A stretch of DNA of 18,225 bases from DATKPE01 sp033854175. Lineage in GTDB: Bacteria; Bacteroidota; Ignavibacteria; UBA10030; SZUA-254. The stretch spans positions 1 to 18,225 of the forward strand of contig JAWOKN010000063.1 in NCBI GenBank assembly GCA_033854175.1. Reading direction: 5' to 3'. A model generated the notes under the pieces. That model was given only the letters and a program-made list of their open reading frames with translations, ran no database searches and had not been told where the DNA came from. Both the position numbers and the translations under genes were made by a program. Below are positions 1 to 6,372 of this stretch, piece by piece. Position 1 is the stretch's first letter. Every line of letters starts with the position of its first letter.

Positions 1-2
1 GT

Positions 3-365
3 GCCGTTCTGTGGGAGCAGCACAGAAGGGATGAGGCGTTGAGAATGTGGCACATGGCGCTTCAACTGGATCCGAACAACACGATCGCGAGGCGGAATCT
101 TGAGCATTTGACCAATGAATACAGGGAGCCATCGGCACCGTCGAAGGTCTTTGACGATTTGTACCACTTTCAGAAAATTCATCTGTTGCGGTATTTTGAA
201 CAACATGGGAGAAATGCATTCGAATCTGTCACGGAGGCGAACCGCGTAATGGAGGTGATCCGCATGGCCTGGAATACCCACATCGCTCCGCGTGGAAAAG
301 AGATCGACGCAATGACACCGGCAGAGAAAACGGAATTGTTTACCAGTGTGGAGATTGAGTTTTAG
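3..365 (+). CDS. C-terminal part of a TPR-containing protein (5' end outside window)
   Basis: The frame is already open at the left edge, so the first visible ATG (position 39) is internal and the gene starts upstream of the window. The first ~30 visible residues form one tetratricopeptide repeat: the A..W......EAL..W..AL.LDPNN pattern fits the 34-residue TPR consensus, including the LDP turn before the next helix. TPRs are protein-protein interaction scaffolds. The remaining ~80 residues (from about EYREPSAPSK) are charged and probably helical, with no motif I recognise, and end at TAG 363-365 in VEIEF. No neighbour on this side gives a functional clue, and the partner or process cannot be named. 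The TPR call is fairly safe; a specific function is not supported. Confidence 0.75.
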   Translation, partial: AVLWEQHRRDEALRMWHMALQLDPNNTIARRNLEHLTNEYREPSAPSKVFDDLYHFQKIHLLRYFEQHGRNAFESVTEANRVMEVIRMAWNTHIAPRGKEIDAMTPAEKTELFTSVEIEF

Positions 366-1348
366 TGAGCCCAAATCCACCCGGAGGGATCCGACAATAA
401 TGGCTGATGGGAATGATGCCTGTCCCCCCCGATGTGTAAAGATCCGTATTACCGGTCCGCCGGAGGCTGAACAAACCCGCATGATGATGTCCGGGTACTC
501 CCGGCGATTCTTTTACGTTATTGAACATATTCAGGCCTCGATATCTCTGTTCGCAGGTGAAAATTCCCCGCCAGCACATTGTCACCGGAAGTTGTGGATA
601 CCCGCTCCATGCGTATGGTAAAATGGTTTTGACGATTGTGACTGTTTCTCATCAGAGAAACAAACACCACATGATCTATTCTCTCCGGTGAAGTCCCGGT
701 TCAAAGAGGGGCGATGGTGAACACTTTTCTTCAATCGTTCCCATCTCAACAAAAAGTTCAACCGGAAGAGAGCCGGCTGAGACTTTCTGCAGCGCCTGAA
801 GGAGGGGCCGGTGGCAGAAGGATTGCGAAAATGCCCGCTTTGACCGGAATAGACAAGTTTGTTCTTTGCTTGATCCTGCTCAGACCGAATGCGTTGAGGT
901 GTGAAGCGGGGGATAATTGCGTTCTGACCCACAGAGGGGTGGAAAATTCACGACCGGAAAGAACTGGAAGTGATGTCACATCGCACCCAAACCCGGACAC
1001 ATTATATGTGGATACACGGTCACAGTGTCTTTTCGCCGGACCCGGACCCGGAGCGCTGGTCCTGCGGGTAGACCCGATAAGGATGACAAATAAGGGTTAC
1101 CGGCCCGGATTCAACAGCCGATGATGACGTGGCACGGTTGTTGAACCCTGATTGGGTAAACCGTTGAATCATCTTGGTAACGTCCCCCTGTGAGGAGAAT
1201 GAATATGTTTCTCAGGGTGAATAGAGTTACACCATGTGGTGATATCGGGGTACATGCGGGTGTACAAGGCCCGCATCGATTCCATCCGGTACCGGATCAT
1301 CCGTGGGGCATGTAAGGATTTCTTCGAGTGGCGATTGTTTTCTCTTGA
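366..1348. other. Gene-poor interval, nothing convincing coded
   Basis: Almost 1 kb between the TPR gene and the polyketide synthase. Several frames stay open for 80-136 codons on both strands, but their translations are rich in Arg, Pro, Ser and Cys, overlap one another, and show no domain, signal peptide or membrane pattern; I regard them as chance frames. What can be seen is a small perfect hairpin at 644-661 (7-bp arms GTTTCTC/GAGAAAC, loop ATCA, no T run) and a longer imperfect inverted repeat at 1107-1148. The composition resembles decayed coding sequence, but I could not recover a family from any frame. Confidence 0.5.
1107..1148. repeat. Imperfect inverted repeat (hairpin) in the gene-poor interval
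   Basis: The arms GGATTCAACAGCCG (1107-1120) and CGGTTGTTGAACCC (1135-1148) pair at 12 of 14 positions around a 14-nt loop. Weaker pairing continues outward between GGGTTAC near 1094 and GTAAACC near 1155. No T run follows, so it is not a standard terminator. It could be a palindromic intergenic repeat, a regulator site or an mRNA hairpin; only one copy is visible here. Confidence 0.45.
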
Positions 1349-1378
1349 TTGGACATATTCGAAATTGAACCAGGCAGT

Positions 1379-2485
1379 ATGGCAGATGGATCAAACATAA
1401 TGAGGACGGCGGACAGCAATAAGCGAAGCGCGCTTCCGGCCATTTTGGCTCTGTCCACCTCCACCCCGGCGACTCGGTATTCACAGGAGGAGATTTATGC
1501 CTCCTTGTGCGACCATGCCGAATTTTACCGGCAGCCGGTGGTTCATCGGATATTCATGAACAGCGACATACGGCACCGTCATTTGTACATCGATTTGCAT
1601 TCGTTTGATGGCATGGAGACCGTCGACGAGTTACACGAGCGGTACCGGCGCGGTGCACTTGAAATCGGAAAACAGGCAATCGAGGCCTGCCTGGCAAAAG
1701 GAGGTTTGAACGTCGCCGATATCGATTGCATCATTGTGGCATCGTGTACGGGTTATCTCTGTCCGGCACTCTCATCCATCTATATCAAGGAACTGGGCCT
1801 CCGGACCGATGTCCAGCGCGCCGACCTGGTCGGAATGGGCTGCGCCGGGGCAATGCCTGCGCTTCAGAGGGCTCATGATTTTGTCATGGCTTATCCCAGT
1901 AAGAAAGCTCTCGTTGTTGCCGTTGAAATCTGCTCCGCATGCTACTTTATCGATGATTCTCTCGAAACCGTCGTCGGTAATTCGATCTGCGCCGACGGGG
2001 CCGCAGCGTTGGTCATGGGAATGAGTCACGAAGATGTGTTTCCCAAAATCATGGGGTTCAATACCTTTCTTGAGCCATCCTGTATCGACCGGGTTGGATT
2101 CGAGCAACGTGAGGGAAAACTGAGAATTATCCTTTCAAAGGATATCCGGGATATGGCGGGGGGAATGGCGCGCGTATTGATCGACCAGATCCTCCACCGG
2201 TTCGGCATTACACAGGACCAGATCGCACACTGGATACTTCACTCCGGCGGCAGGAAGGTGATTGACGGGATCCGGGAGGAATTGGGGCTGTCCACGAAAC
2301 AGGTTTCCCGGAGCAATTATGTTCTGGAAAATTTTGGTAACATGTCCTCGCCGACCGTACTCTTCGTCCTGCAAGCAACACAGCAGAGTTTGAACGGCGT
2401 CAGTCCGCCACGAAAAGGTGATTTGGGGATAATGATGGCCCTTGGTCCCGGGCTTTCTATTGAGGGGGCACTTCTGAAATGGTAG
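1379..2485 (+). CDS. Type III polyketide synthase (chalcone/stilbene synthase superfamily)
   Basis: Homodimeric cytosolic ketosynthase expected to load an acyl-CoA starter on a cysteine and extend it with malonyl-CoA units, then cyclise the chain. The thiolase-fold motifs of the CHS family are in order. Numbering from the ATG at 1379, the nucleophile Cys155 is in VGMGCAGAMPAL, His288 is in HSGGRKVID, and Asn321 is in NFGNMSSPTV; the C-terminal loop is ALGPGLSIEG. The His and Asn contexts are type III PKS-like and not FabH-like. The residue aligned with the CHS gatekeeper Phe265 appears to be Ile (about residue 250), suggesting a reshaped pocket. Length (368 aa) is normal. Start choice: the frame is open to a TTG at 1349, but 1379 (ATG) or 1400 (ATG, giving MRTADSNKRS) are likelier; none has a strong Shine-Dalgarno site. 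It stands alone, with no methyltransferase, oxidase or CoA ligase nearby, so the product cannot be predicted. Confidence 0.9.
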   Translation: MADGSNIMRTADSNKRSALPAILALSTSTPATRYSQEEIYASLCDHAEFYRQPVVHRIFMNSDIRHRHLYIDLHSFDGMETVDELHERYRRGALEIGKQAIEACLAKGGLNVADIDCIIVASCTGYLCPALSSIYIKELGLRTDVQRADLVGMGCAGAMPALQRAHDFVMAYPSKKALVVAVEICSACYFIDDSLETVVGNSICADGAAALVMGMSHEDVFPKIMGFNTFLEPSCIDRVGFEQREGKLRIILSKDIRDMAGGMARVLIDQILHRFGITQDQIAHWILHSGGRKVIDGIREELGLSTKQVSRSNYVLENFGNMSSPTVLFVLQATQQSLNGVSPPRKGDLGIMMALGPGLSIEGALLKW

Positions 2486-2600
2486 GCAGTATAATCCGGG
2501 TTTATGCATCGGCTTTTCCCACGATGGCGCTCACCTCTTCATCGGGATCTTCTTCATGGGATTGTGAATGAAGGCGATTGCATGCCGTGCACCCCTCCGC

Positions 2601-3545
2601 TTAGACTGGAATTCTTGATCGGATCATGAGATTTCTGAGGACGAACAGTACATTCGCAGGCCGTTCCGCGAGCCTGCGGACATACCACGGAAACCAGAAC
2701 GTTCCATAACTGATCAACACTCTTGTCCGATGGCCCTGCCTTGCCAGCCTGAGCTGATCTTCGGTGCGGATCCCATAAAGAAGCTGGAACTCATAACTAT
2801 CCCTCGGGAGCTTTTCATCAGACGCTTTCCGGATGACCCACCGGATTATCGATGGATCATGAGTAGCAATTCCCACCCGCGTGCTCCGCTCCTTCGCATC
2901 TTCGAGGAGGATTGACGCGAGCCGGAGATAGTTTCGATCGACACCGGATTTCTGCCTGTACGCCACGCTTGCCGGCTCTGCATAAGCGCCTTTTACCAAC
3001 CGGATTGCAGGTCCCAGGGGGAGGAGGTTCTGAAGGTCTTTCTCCGTGCGGTAGAGATATGCCTGCATGCAGAGGCCCACGTTCGTAAAACCAGCCCTGG
3101 CTTTTCTGTAGATGGAAATCGTGCGGTCGACATACCGGCTCTGTTCCATGTCAATCCATACCATGTTCTTGTGCTTCACCGCGTCTTCAAGAATGAGACT
3201 GAGATTCCTCAGGCACACCTCCTCGCCCTGATCCATCCCGAGTTGCGTCAGTTTTACCGAAAGGCTTGTGTCGAAACCCCGGCTGCTGATTTCGTCCAGG
3301 GCATGAATGTAATGATCTCTGACATTGTCAGCCTCTGACTGCTGGGATATATTTTCTCCCAGGCGGGTCAGGACGGTATTGATTCCAGCCCCCCGCAGTC
3401 GTCCTGCGGCTCCGAGGGCATCTGCCAGTTCCTCACCCGGCATGAACCGCCTCACTGCACGTCGAATGAAGGCATATTGTGGAAGTGTTTGCCGCAGCTT
3501 CGGATTGTCTGATACCCAGAGCAGCGCGTTTCGGGCGAATCCCAT
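2601..3545 (-). CDS. Proline dehydrogenase (monofunctional, FAD-dependent)
   Basis: Oxidises L-proline to delta-1-pyrroline-5-carboxylate and passes electrons through FAD to the membrane quinone pool; first step of proline catabolism. The 314-aa product has the family beta/alpha-barrel motifs in order: SVKLTQLG (Lys98), WIDMEQSRYVD (129-139), VGLCMQAYLYRTEKDL (156-171), IRLVKGAYAEP (181-191), VGIATHDP (224-231), YEFQLLYGIR (251-260) and the substrate-carboxylate motif YVRRLAERPANV (288-299, RRxxE). Length matches monofunctional bacterial enzymes (about 300 aa), not bifunctional PutA, and no P5C dehydrogenase is visible nearby. The ATG at 3545 is the only in-frame ATG/GTG/TTG before the upstream stop at 3675, so the start is well fixed, although no Shine-Dalgarno precedes it. 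It converges with the polyketide synthase, 115 bp away, with no clear terminator between them. Confidence 0.95.
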   Translation of the reverse strand: MGFARNALLWVSDNPKLRQTLPQYAFIRRAVRRFMPGEELADALGAAGRLRGAGINTVLTRLGENISQQSEADNVRDHYIHALDEISSRGFDTSLSVKLTQLGMDQGEEVCLRNLSLILEDAVKHKNMVWIDMEQSRYVDRTISIYRKARAGFTNVGLCMQAYLYRTEKDLQNLLPLGPAIRLVKGAYAEPASVAYRQKSGVDRNYLRLASILLEDAKERSTRVGIATHDPSIIRWVIRKASDEKLPRDSYEFQLLYGIRTEDQLRLARQGHRTRVLISYGTFWFPWYVRRLAERPANVLFVLRNLMIRSRIPV

Positions 3546-3573
3546 GAGCTTTTCAAGGAGGTGATCAGGGGGA

Positions 3574-3602
3574 AATATAGCAAATTGTTCTCCGGTTGTC
3601 CA
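3574..3602 (-). promoter_or_regulatory. Sigma70-like promoter of the proline dehydrogenase gene
   Basis: On the minus strand TGGACA (3602-3597) is followed after exactly 17 bp by TATATT (3579-3574); each hexamer matches the consensus at 5 of 6 positions. Transcription would begin near 3567, leaving a leader of only about 20 nt before the ATG at 3545. That leader would begin with a 12-nt copy of the anti-Shine-Dalgarno sequence (see findings). Confidence 0.55.
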
Positions 3603-3674
3603 GCAAGTTTGCGGCCGTATCCGGTGATCCCCCGGGTATGGAGAACCCCCATGCGCCCGAGCTCTTCCCCCTTT

Positions 3675-3845
3675 TTAACTCCTGAACAGATAGCTCAGCT
3701 TGATGAAAAATCCGTCCTGCGTACGAAGGAGATTCTGAAATTTGAACGAATATGCGTCCTCAAGGCTTGAACCGTAGCCCGCAAAAAATACGGTACCGGG
3801 ATTGGGTCGGTACGAGAAGAGCCAGCCCACCCGGAAGAGGTTGAG
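3675..3845 (-). pseudogene. C-terminal remnant of a DUF5916-like outer-membrane protein
   Basis: A minus-strand frame ending at TAA (3677-3675) encodes about 56 residues that read like the C-terminal strands of a beta-barrel: FRVGWLFSYRPNPGTVFFAG, then YGSSLEDAYSFKFQNLLRTQ, then DGFFIKLSYLFRS. Family knowledge: DUF5916 proteins (carbohydrate-binding N-terminal part plus outer-membrane barrel) end with a closely similar SYRP.PGTVFF.GYGS...DGFF.KLSYLFR pattern. Nothing upstream in this frame belongs to that family; it runs directly into cytochrome-like sequence. I read it as a truncated relic joined to the decayed cytochrome c region. The DUF5916 assignment is from memory of the C-terminal pattern and is moderately sure; the outer-membrane-strand character is clearer. 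Confidence 0.5.
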
Positions 3846-4381
3846 GGGTGTGCGACATTCGGCGCAACCACCCAGATGGCCGGAAACATAAGGGCTGCAT
3901 TCTTCACAACCGGCAGACTCCTGAGATCCGCGACAAGGGCAAGAACGTCCTTATCTGCCGTCTCATGATACCAATCAACGGGCATGATCGGAAAGAGGGG
4001 AGTGTGATCGCGGCGTTGTCCCTCACGGATTGCCTGCACAATTTCACCATCGGTCCATTTTCCGAGCCCGGTTTTCATATCCGGGGTCAATTTACGGGAA
4101 TAATAGATTCCAAAACCGGGACTTGTCCTGGTGCGGTCAAATACTCGAACGCCCCGGGGAAGTATTGTGACGTTCCCGGCACAATGACTGGTTCTTGAAA
4201 ATGTACTTTTCCCTTGCGAATGTTGCGGAATCGGTCGGGGCGATGAAATGTTTTGTTGGTTTATCGTATGCTGTGTCCCACTGGCTTCAATAGAAAGAGC
4301 AAGTATACGAACAAGTGCAATGATAATTCCGATTACCAATCCGGCGATCCTCAGAACGGTCTGGCTACCCGTGACATGCAT
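3846..4381 (-). pseudogene. Decayed cytochrome c domain protein (frameshifted, heme motif lost)
   Basis: One frame from ATG 4381 starts with a membrane anchor (VLRIAGLVIGIIIALV, about residues 9-24). In a second frame (about 4164-4244) lies FIAPTDSATFAREKYIFKN, then QSLCRERHN, which matches the usual stretch before and over a heme site, but the expected CxxCH is CxxRH. The first frame then resumes with YYSRKLTPDMKTGLGKWTDG, EIVQAIREGQRRDHTPLFPI and MPVDWYHETADKDVLALVAD LRSLPVVKN split over about 4105-3899; this is the distal half of a class I cytochrome c with its LTPD and P.MP.....D.D..ALVA.LRSLP signatures. In a third frame at about 3885-3846 there is GGCAECRTPLN, like a second heme site with His changed to Arg. 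At least two frame changes plus lost heme ligands indicate a pseudogene. In its intact form it would have been a membrane-anchored electron carrier in the periplasm. Confidence 0.75.
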
Positions 4382-4890
4382 TCACGCCTGTGATGACGGG
4401 ATGGTGATCTTCAATAGATGTGTAAATGTTTAATTGTTCTCACCGTTCAGAAAAACATGCGGTGTGTCTGTGGATCCGGGACGAGAAAAGGACTTCCAGA
4501 ATAAACCCTGGGAGGAGGATATACCGATGGCGAATCACCGGAATAATATTCGCATGCAATGTTTGTACGCAGCCTGAGGCGGCAAGATCGGCCGTAAACC
4601 TATCTGCTTGTGAACAATCTGGGTCGCCAGAGGATACAGGAAAAACTTCAGCAGGCTTTGGGGGCAGATCTCGTTCGGGCAGCTGAGAGGCGATCAGGCA
4701 TCGAAATCGTTTCCCTGAGGATGTGGTGTACTTCCGCCAGACCATCGTTCATCTGACGAACAGGTACGAACGATTGGTAATCAGAGGAGATGGTCCATTT
4801 TATACAGCATGATCTAACAAAAATAGCTGAAGAATTAAATGTTTCATGGCACTCCTAGTAATCGGAGTATTTGGTCCGGCATTATTAAGA
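4382..4890. other. Gene-poor interval upstream of the regulator
   Basis: About 500 bp without a convincing gene. The stretch becomes AT-rich toward the regulator promoter. Two short plus-strand frames overlap in its second half: a GTG-started 48-codon frame (4610-4756, NNLGRQRIQEKLQQALGADL at its start) and another open at 4687-4812 ending in LVIRGDGPFYTA. Both have protein-like composition and could be pieces of one decayed gene, but no family was recognisable. Confidence 0.4.
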
Positions 4891-4915
4891 TTTTCTAAAA
4901 ATATTTCTTAGAAAA
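4891..4915. promoter_or_regulatory. AT-rich palindrome just upstream of the regulator -35 box
   Basis: Perfect 8-bp arms TTTTCTAA (4891-4898) and TTAGAAAA (4908-4915) around a 9-nt centre, ending 3 bp before the TTGACA hexamer. Size and position fit a dimeric repressor or activator site. The cognate protein is unknown; the adjacent regulator is the simplest candidate. Confidence 0.45.
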
Positions 4916-4918
4916 CCC

Positions 4919-4947
4919 TTGACAAATAATTTATTTTTTCTTACTGT
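4919..4947 (+). promoter_or_regulatory. Candidate promoter of the GntR/LacI-type regulator gene
   Basis: A perfect TTGACA (4919-4924) is followed by a T-rich spacer and, 17 bp on, TACTGT (4942-4947), a poor -10 match (3 of 6). A start near 4955 would place the palindrome at 4963-4982 just downstream, the usual position for autorepression. The -35 is convincing and the -10 is not; in Bacteroidota the primary sigma factor can use other elements. Confidence 0.4.
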
Positions 4948-4962
4948 TACGCCAGACCTCGT

Positions 4963-4982
4963 ATACCAGCTATACCTGGTAT
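4963..4982. promoter_or_regulatory. Candidate operator palindrome in the regulator leader
   Basis: Perfect arms ATACCAG (4963-4969) and CTGGTAT (4976-4982) with a 6-nt centre, about 20 bp overall, which suits a dimeric GntR- or LacI-type protein. It lies about 75 bp before the ATG at 5059, immediately after the candidate promoter. The word TATACCTGG (4971-4979) inside it recurs at 6290-6298 upstream of the TonB receptor gene. Confidence 0.5.
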
Positions 4983-5058
4983 GCCGAAGGTCCGCACATC
5001 TCGCGGAGTAACCTGTTATTTGAAATCCCTCTACCTCAATCCATCATTGGTGTAAAGT

Positions 5059-6216
5059 ATGGCCATTAATCTCAAAGTACCGACAGCCCTTTACCACCAG
5101 ATCGCAGATGATCTTCGTTCGAAAATAGAATCTGGCGAGTTAAAAGTCGGAGGACAACTTGGTTCGCAACAGGAGCTTGCACAGGAGTACGGAGTCAGCC
5201 TCATCACCGTTAAGAAAGCTCTCTCAACTCTCATCAACGAAAGAATCCTGTTCAGCCGCGTTGGCAAAGGAACATATGTGGCGCGTAAGTACGCCCCGAC
5301 GGGATTTTCACAACAGAAGTCAATCGGTCTTGTCCTTCGTGATCTGCGTAGTCCGTTCTTCTCGCTCATTGTCCATGGCGCCGAGGAAGCTGCCTCTGAA
5401 CAGGGCTATAGTATACTCCTTTCTACCTCTTCCGGCCATCCTGAAAAAGAAGAAGCGCAGATAGAACACTTCCGAAGAATCGGTGTGGACGGACTTATGA
5501 TAGCCTCGATGAGTCATGTTTACCATCCCACACCGATCATCCGAACGTTGCTGAAGGAAGATTTTCCGCTCGTCATGGTTTCATATGTCAAAGATGATGA
5601 CGTCCCGTTTGTGGGGACAGATCATGAGCTGGGAGGCTATCTGGCGACGAACCACCTGATCAAATTGGGATATGAGAGAATCGGCTACATCAACGGGGAA
5701 AAAGGGAACCTTGTCGGGGAAGAAAGAAAAAAAGGATATCTCCATGCACTTCACGCCGCGGACATCCAGGTCAGGGAAGACCTGATATTTCGCCTCCGGC
5801 TCAAGGGCGAATGGAACGATTTTCGTTCCGGGTTCGAGATCGGTGAAAAGTATACGAAATTGAAAACGAAGCCCGATGCCATCTTCGTTTATAACGACCT
5901 CGCAGCACTGGGTTTTCAGGAGGCGGTGATGAAGCATGGACAAAGAGTCCCGGACGATATCGCCATCGTCGGCTTTGATGACATCGAGCGCAGCGCCTAC
6001 GCTGACGTCCCCCTGAGCACTGTCCGCCAACCGACGGCCAAGATCGGCCGAACAGCAATTGAAGCCTTGCTCCAGAAAATCAATGGCGCCCATCCTCCCA
6101 TCCGTTCAGCACTGGAACCCACGTTGGTCATTCGGGAATCTTGCGGAGCGGCCAGGCGGGGTTTTCAACCGACCGAAACCGGCAAAAAAATGGCCATGCT
6201 GGAGGCTGAACGATGA
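5059..6216 (+). CDS. GntR-family DNA-binding / LacI-type ligand-binding hybrid transcriptional regulator (AraR-like)
   Basis: The 385-aa product has a GntR winged helix at about residues 9-76 (LYHQIADDLRSKIESGEL; helix-turn-helix SQQELAQEYGVSLITVKKAL; wing RVGKGTYVARKY). A LacI/GalR-type periplasmic-binding-protein sensor domain runs from about residue 88 to 365 (IGLVLRDLRSPFFSLIVHGA; GVDGLMIAS; LGYERIGYING; AIFVYNDLAALGFQEAV; VPDDIAIVGFDDIERSAYAD; PLSTVRQP). This combination is that of Bacillus AraR, a sugar-released repressor. Here it probably senses a sugar or oligosaccharide and controls itself and the TonB receptor gene 156 bp downstream on the same strand. The ATG at 5059 places the GntR domain at the usual distance from the N-terminus; no Shine-Dalgarno is visible. 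The effector cannot be deduced. Confidence 0.93.
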   Translation: MAINLKVPTALYHQIADDLRSKIESGELKVGGQLGSQQELAQEYGVSLITVKKALSTLINERILFSRVGKGTYVARKYAPTGFSQQKSIGLVLRDLRSPFFSLIVHGAEEAASEQGYSILLSTSSGHPEKEEAQIEHFRRIGVDGLMIASMSHVYHPTPIIRTLLKEDFPLVMVSYVKDDDVPFVGTDHELGGYLATNHLIKLGYERIGYINGEKGNLVGEERKKGYLHALHAADIQVREDLIFRLRLKGEWNDFRSGFEIGEKYTKLKTKPDAIFVYNDLAALGFQEAVMKHGQRVPDDIAIVGFDDIERSAYADVPLSTVRQPTAKIGRTAIEALLQKINGAHPPIRSALEPTLVIRESCGAARRGFQPTETGKKMAMLEAER

Positions 6217-6289
6217 TTCGCGGGAGGAAGACATCTGGTGTTGTTTCAGCGGTCGCGGGAGGGGAGAAAATGATTTTTATCGCAGCCGA

Positions 6290-6298
6290 TATACCTGG
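6290..6298. promoter_or_regulatory. Possible operator half-site before the TonB receptor gene
   Basis: TATACCTGG here is identical to the 9-bp word at 4971-4979 in the regulator's own leader palindrome. The surrounding bases do not form the full inverted repeat, so this would be a half-site or degenerate operator about 75 bp before the receptor ATG, nearly the same distance as in front of the regulator. A weak TATAAC lies at 6335-6340 without a good -35. Confidence 0.35.
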
Positions 6299-6372
6299 AA
6301 CATCGAGCTTTTTCTCGTCTCGCACTGAAGTTTTTATAACGCAATGCCTGACACTCGAGCAAATGAGATTCT

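Noticed and set aside
400..621. A 73-codon plus-strand frame starting at an ATG with GGAGGG about 14 nt upstream, containing CPPRC
   Set aside because: The spacing to the purine run is too long, the composition is not protein-like (PPAHCHRKLWIPAPCVW end), and no family is recognisable; an overlapping minus-strand frame is equally open.
582..1124. Three overlapping open frames of 80-136 codons on both strands
   Set aside because: They are mutually exclusive, rich in Arg/Pro/Ser, and lack any motif or start signal; chance frames in GC-balanced DNA are the simplest explanation.
4610..4812. Two overlapping short plus-strand frames that read somewhat like pieces of one protein
   Set aside because: Composition is protein-like, but there is no recognisable family, no ribosome binding site, and a frame change would be needed to join them; kept only as a possible relic.
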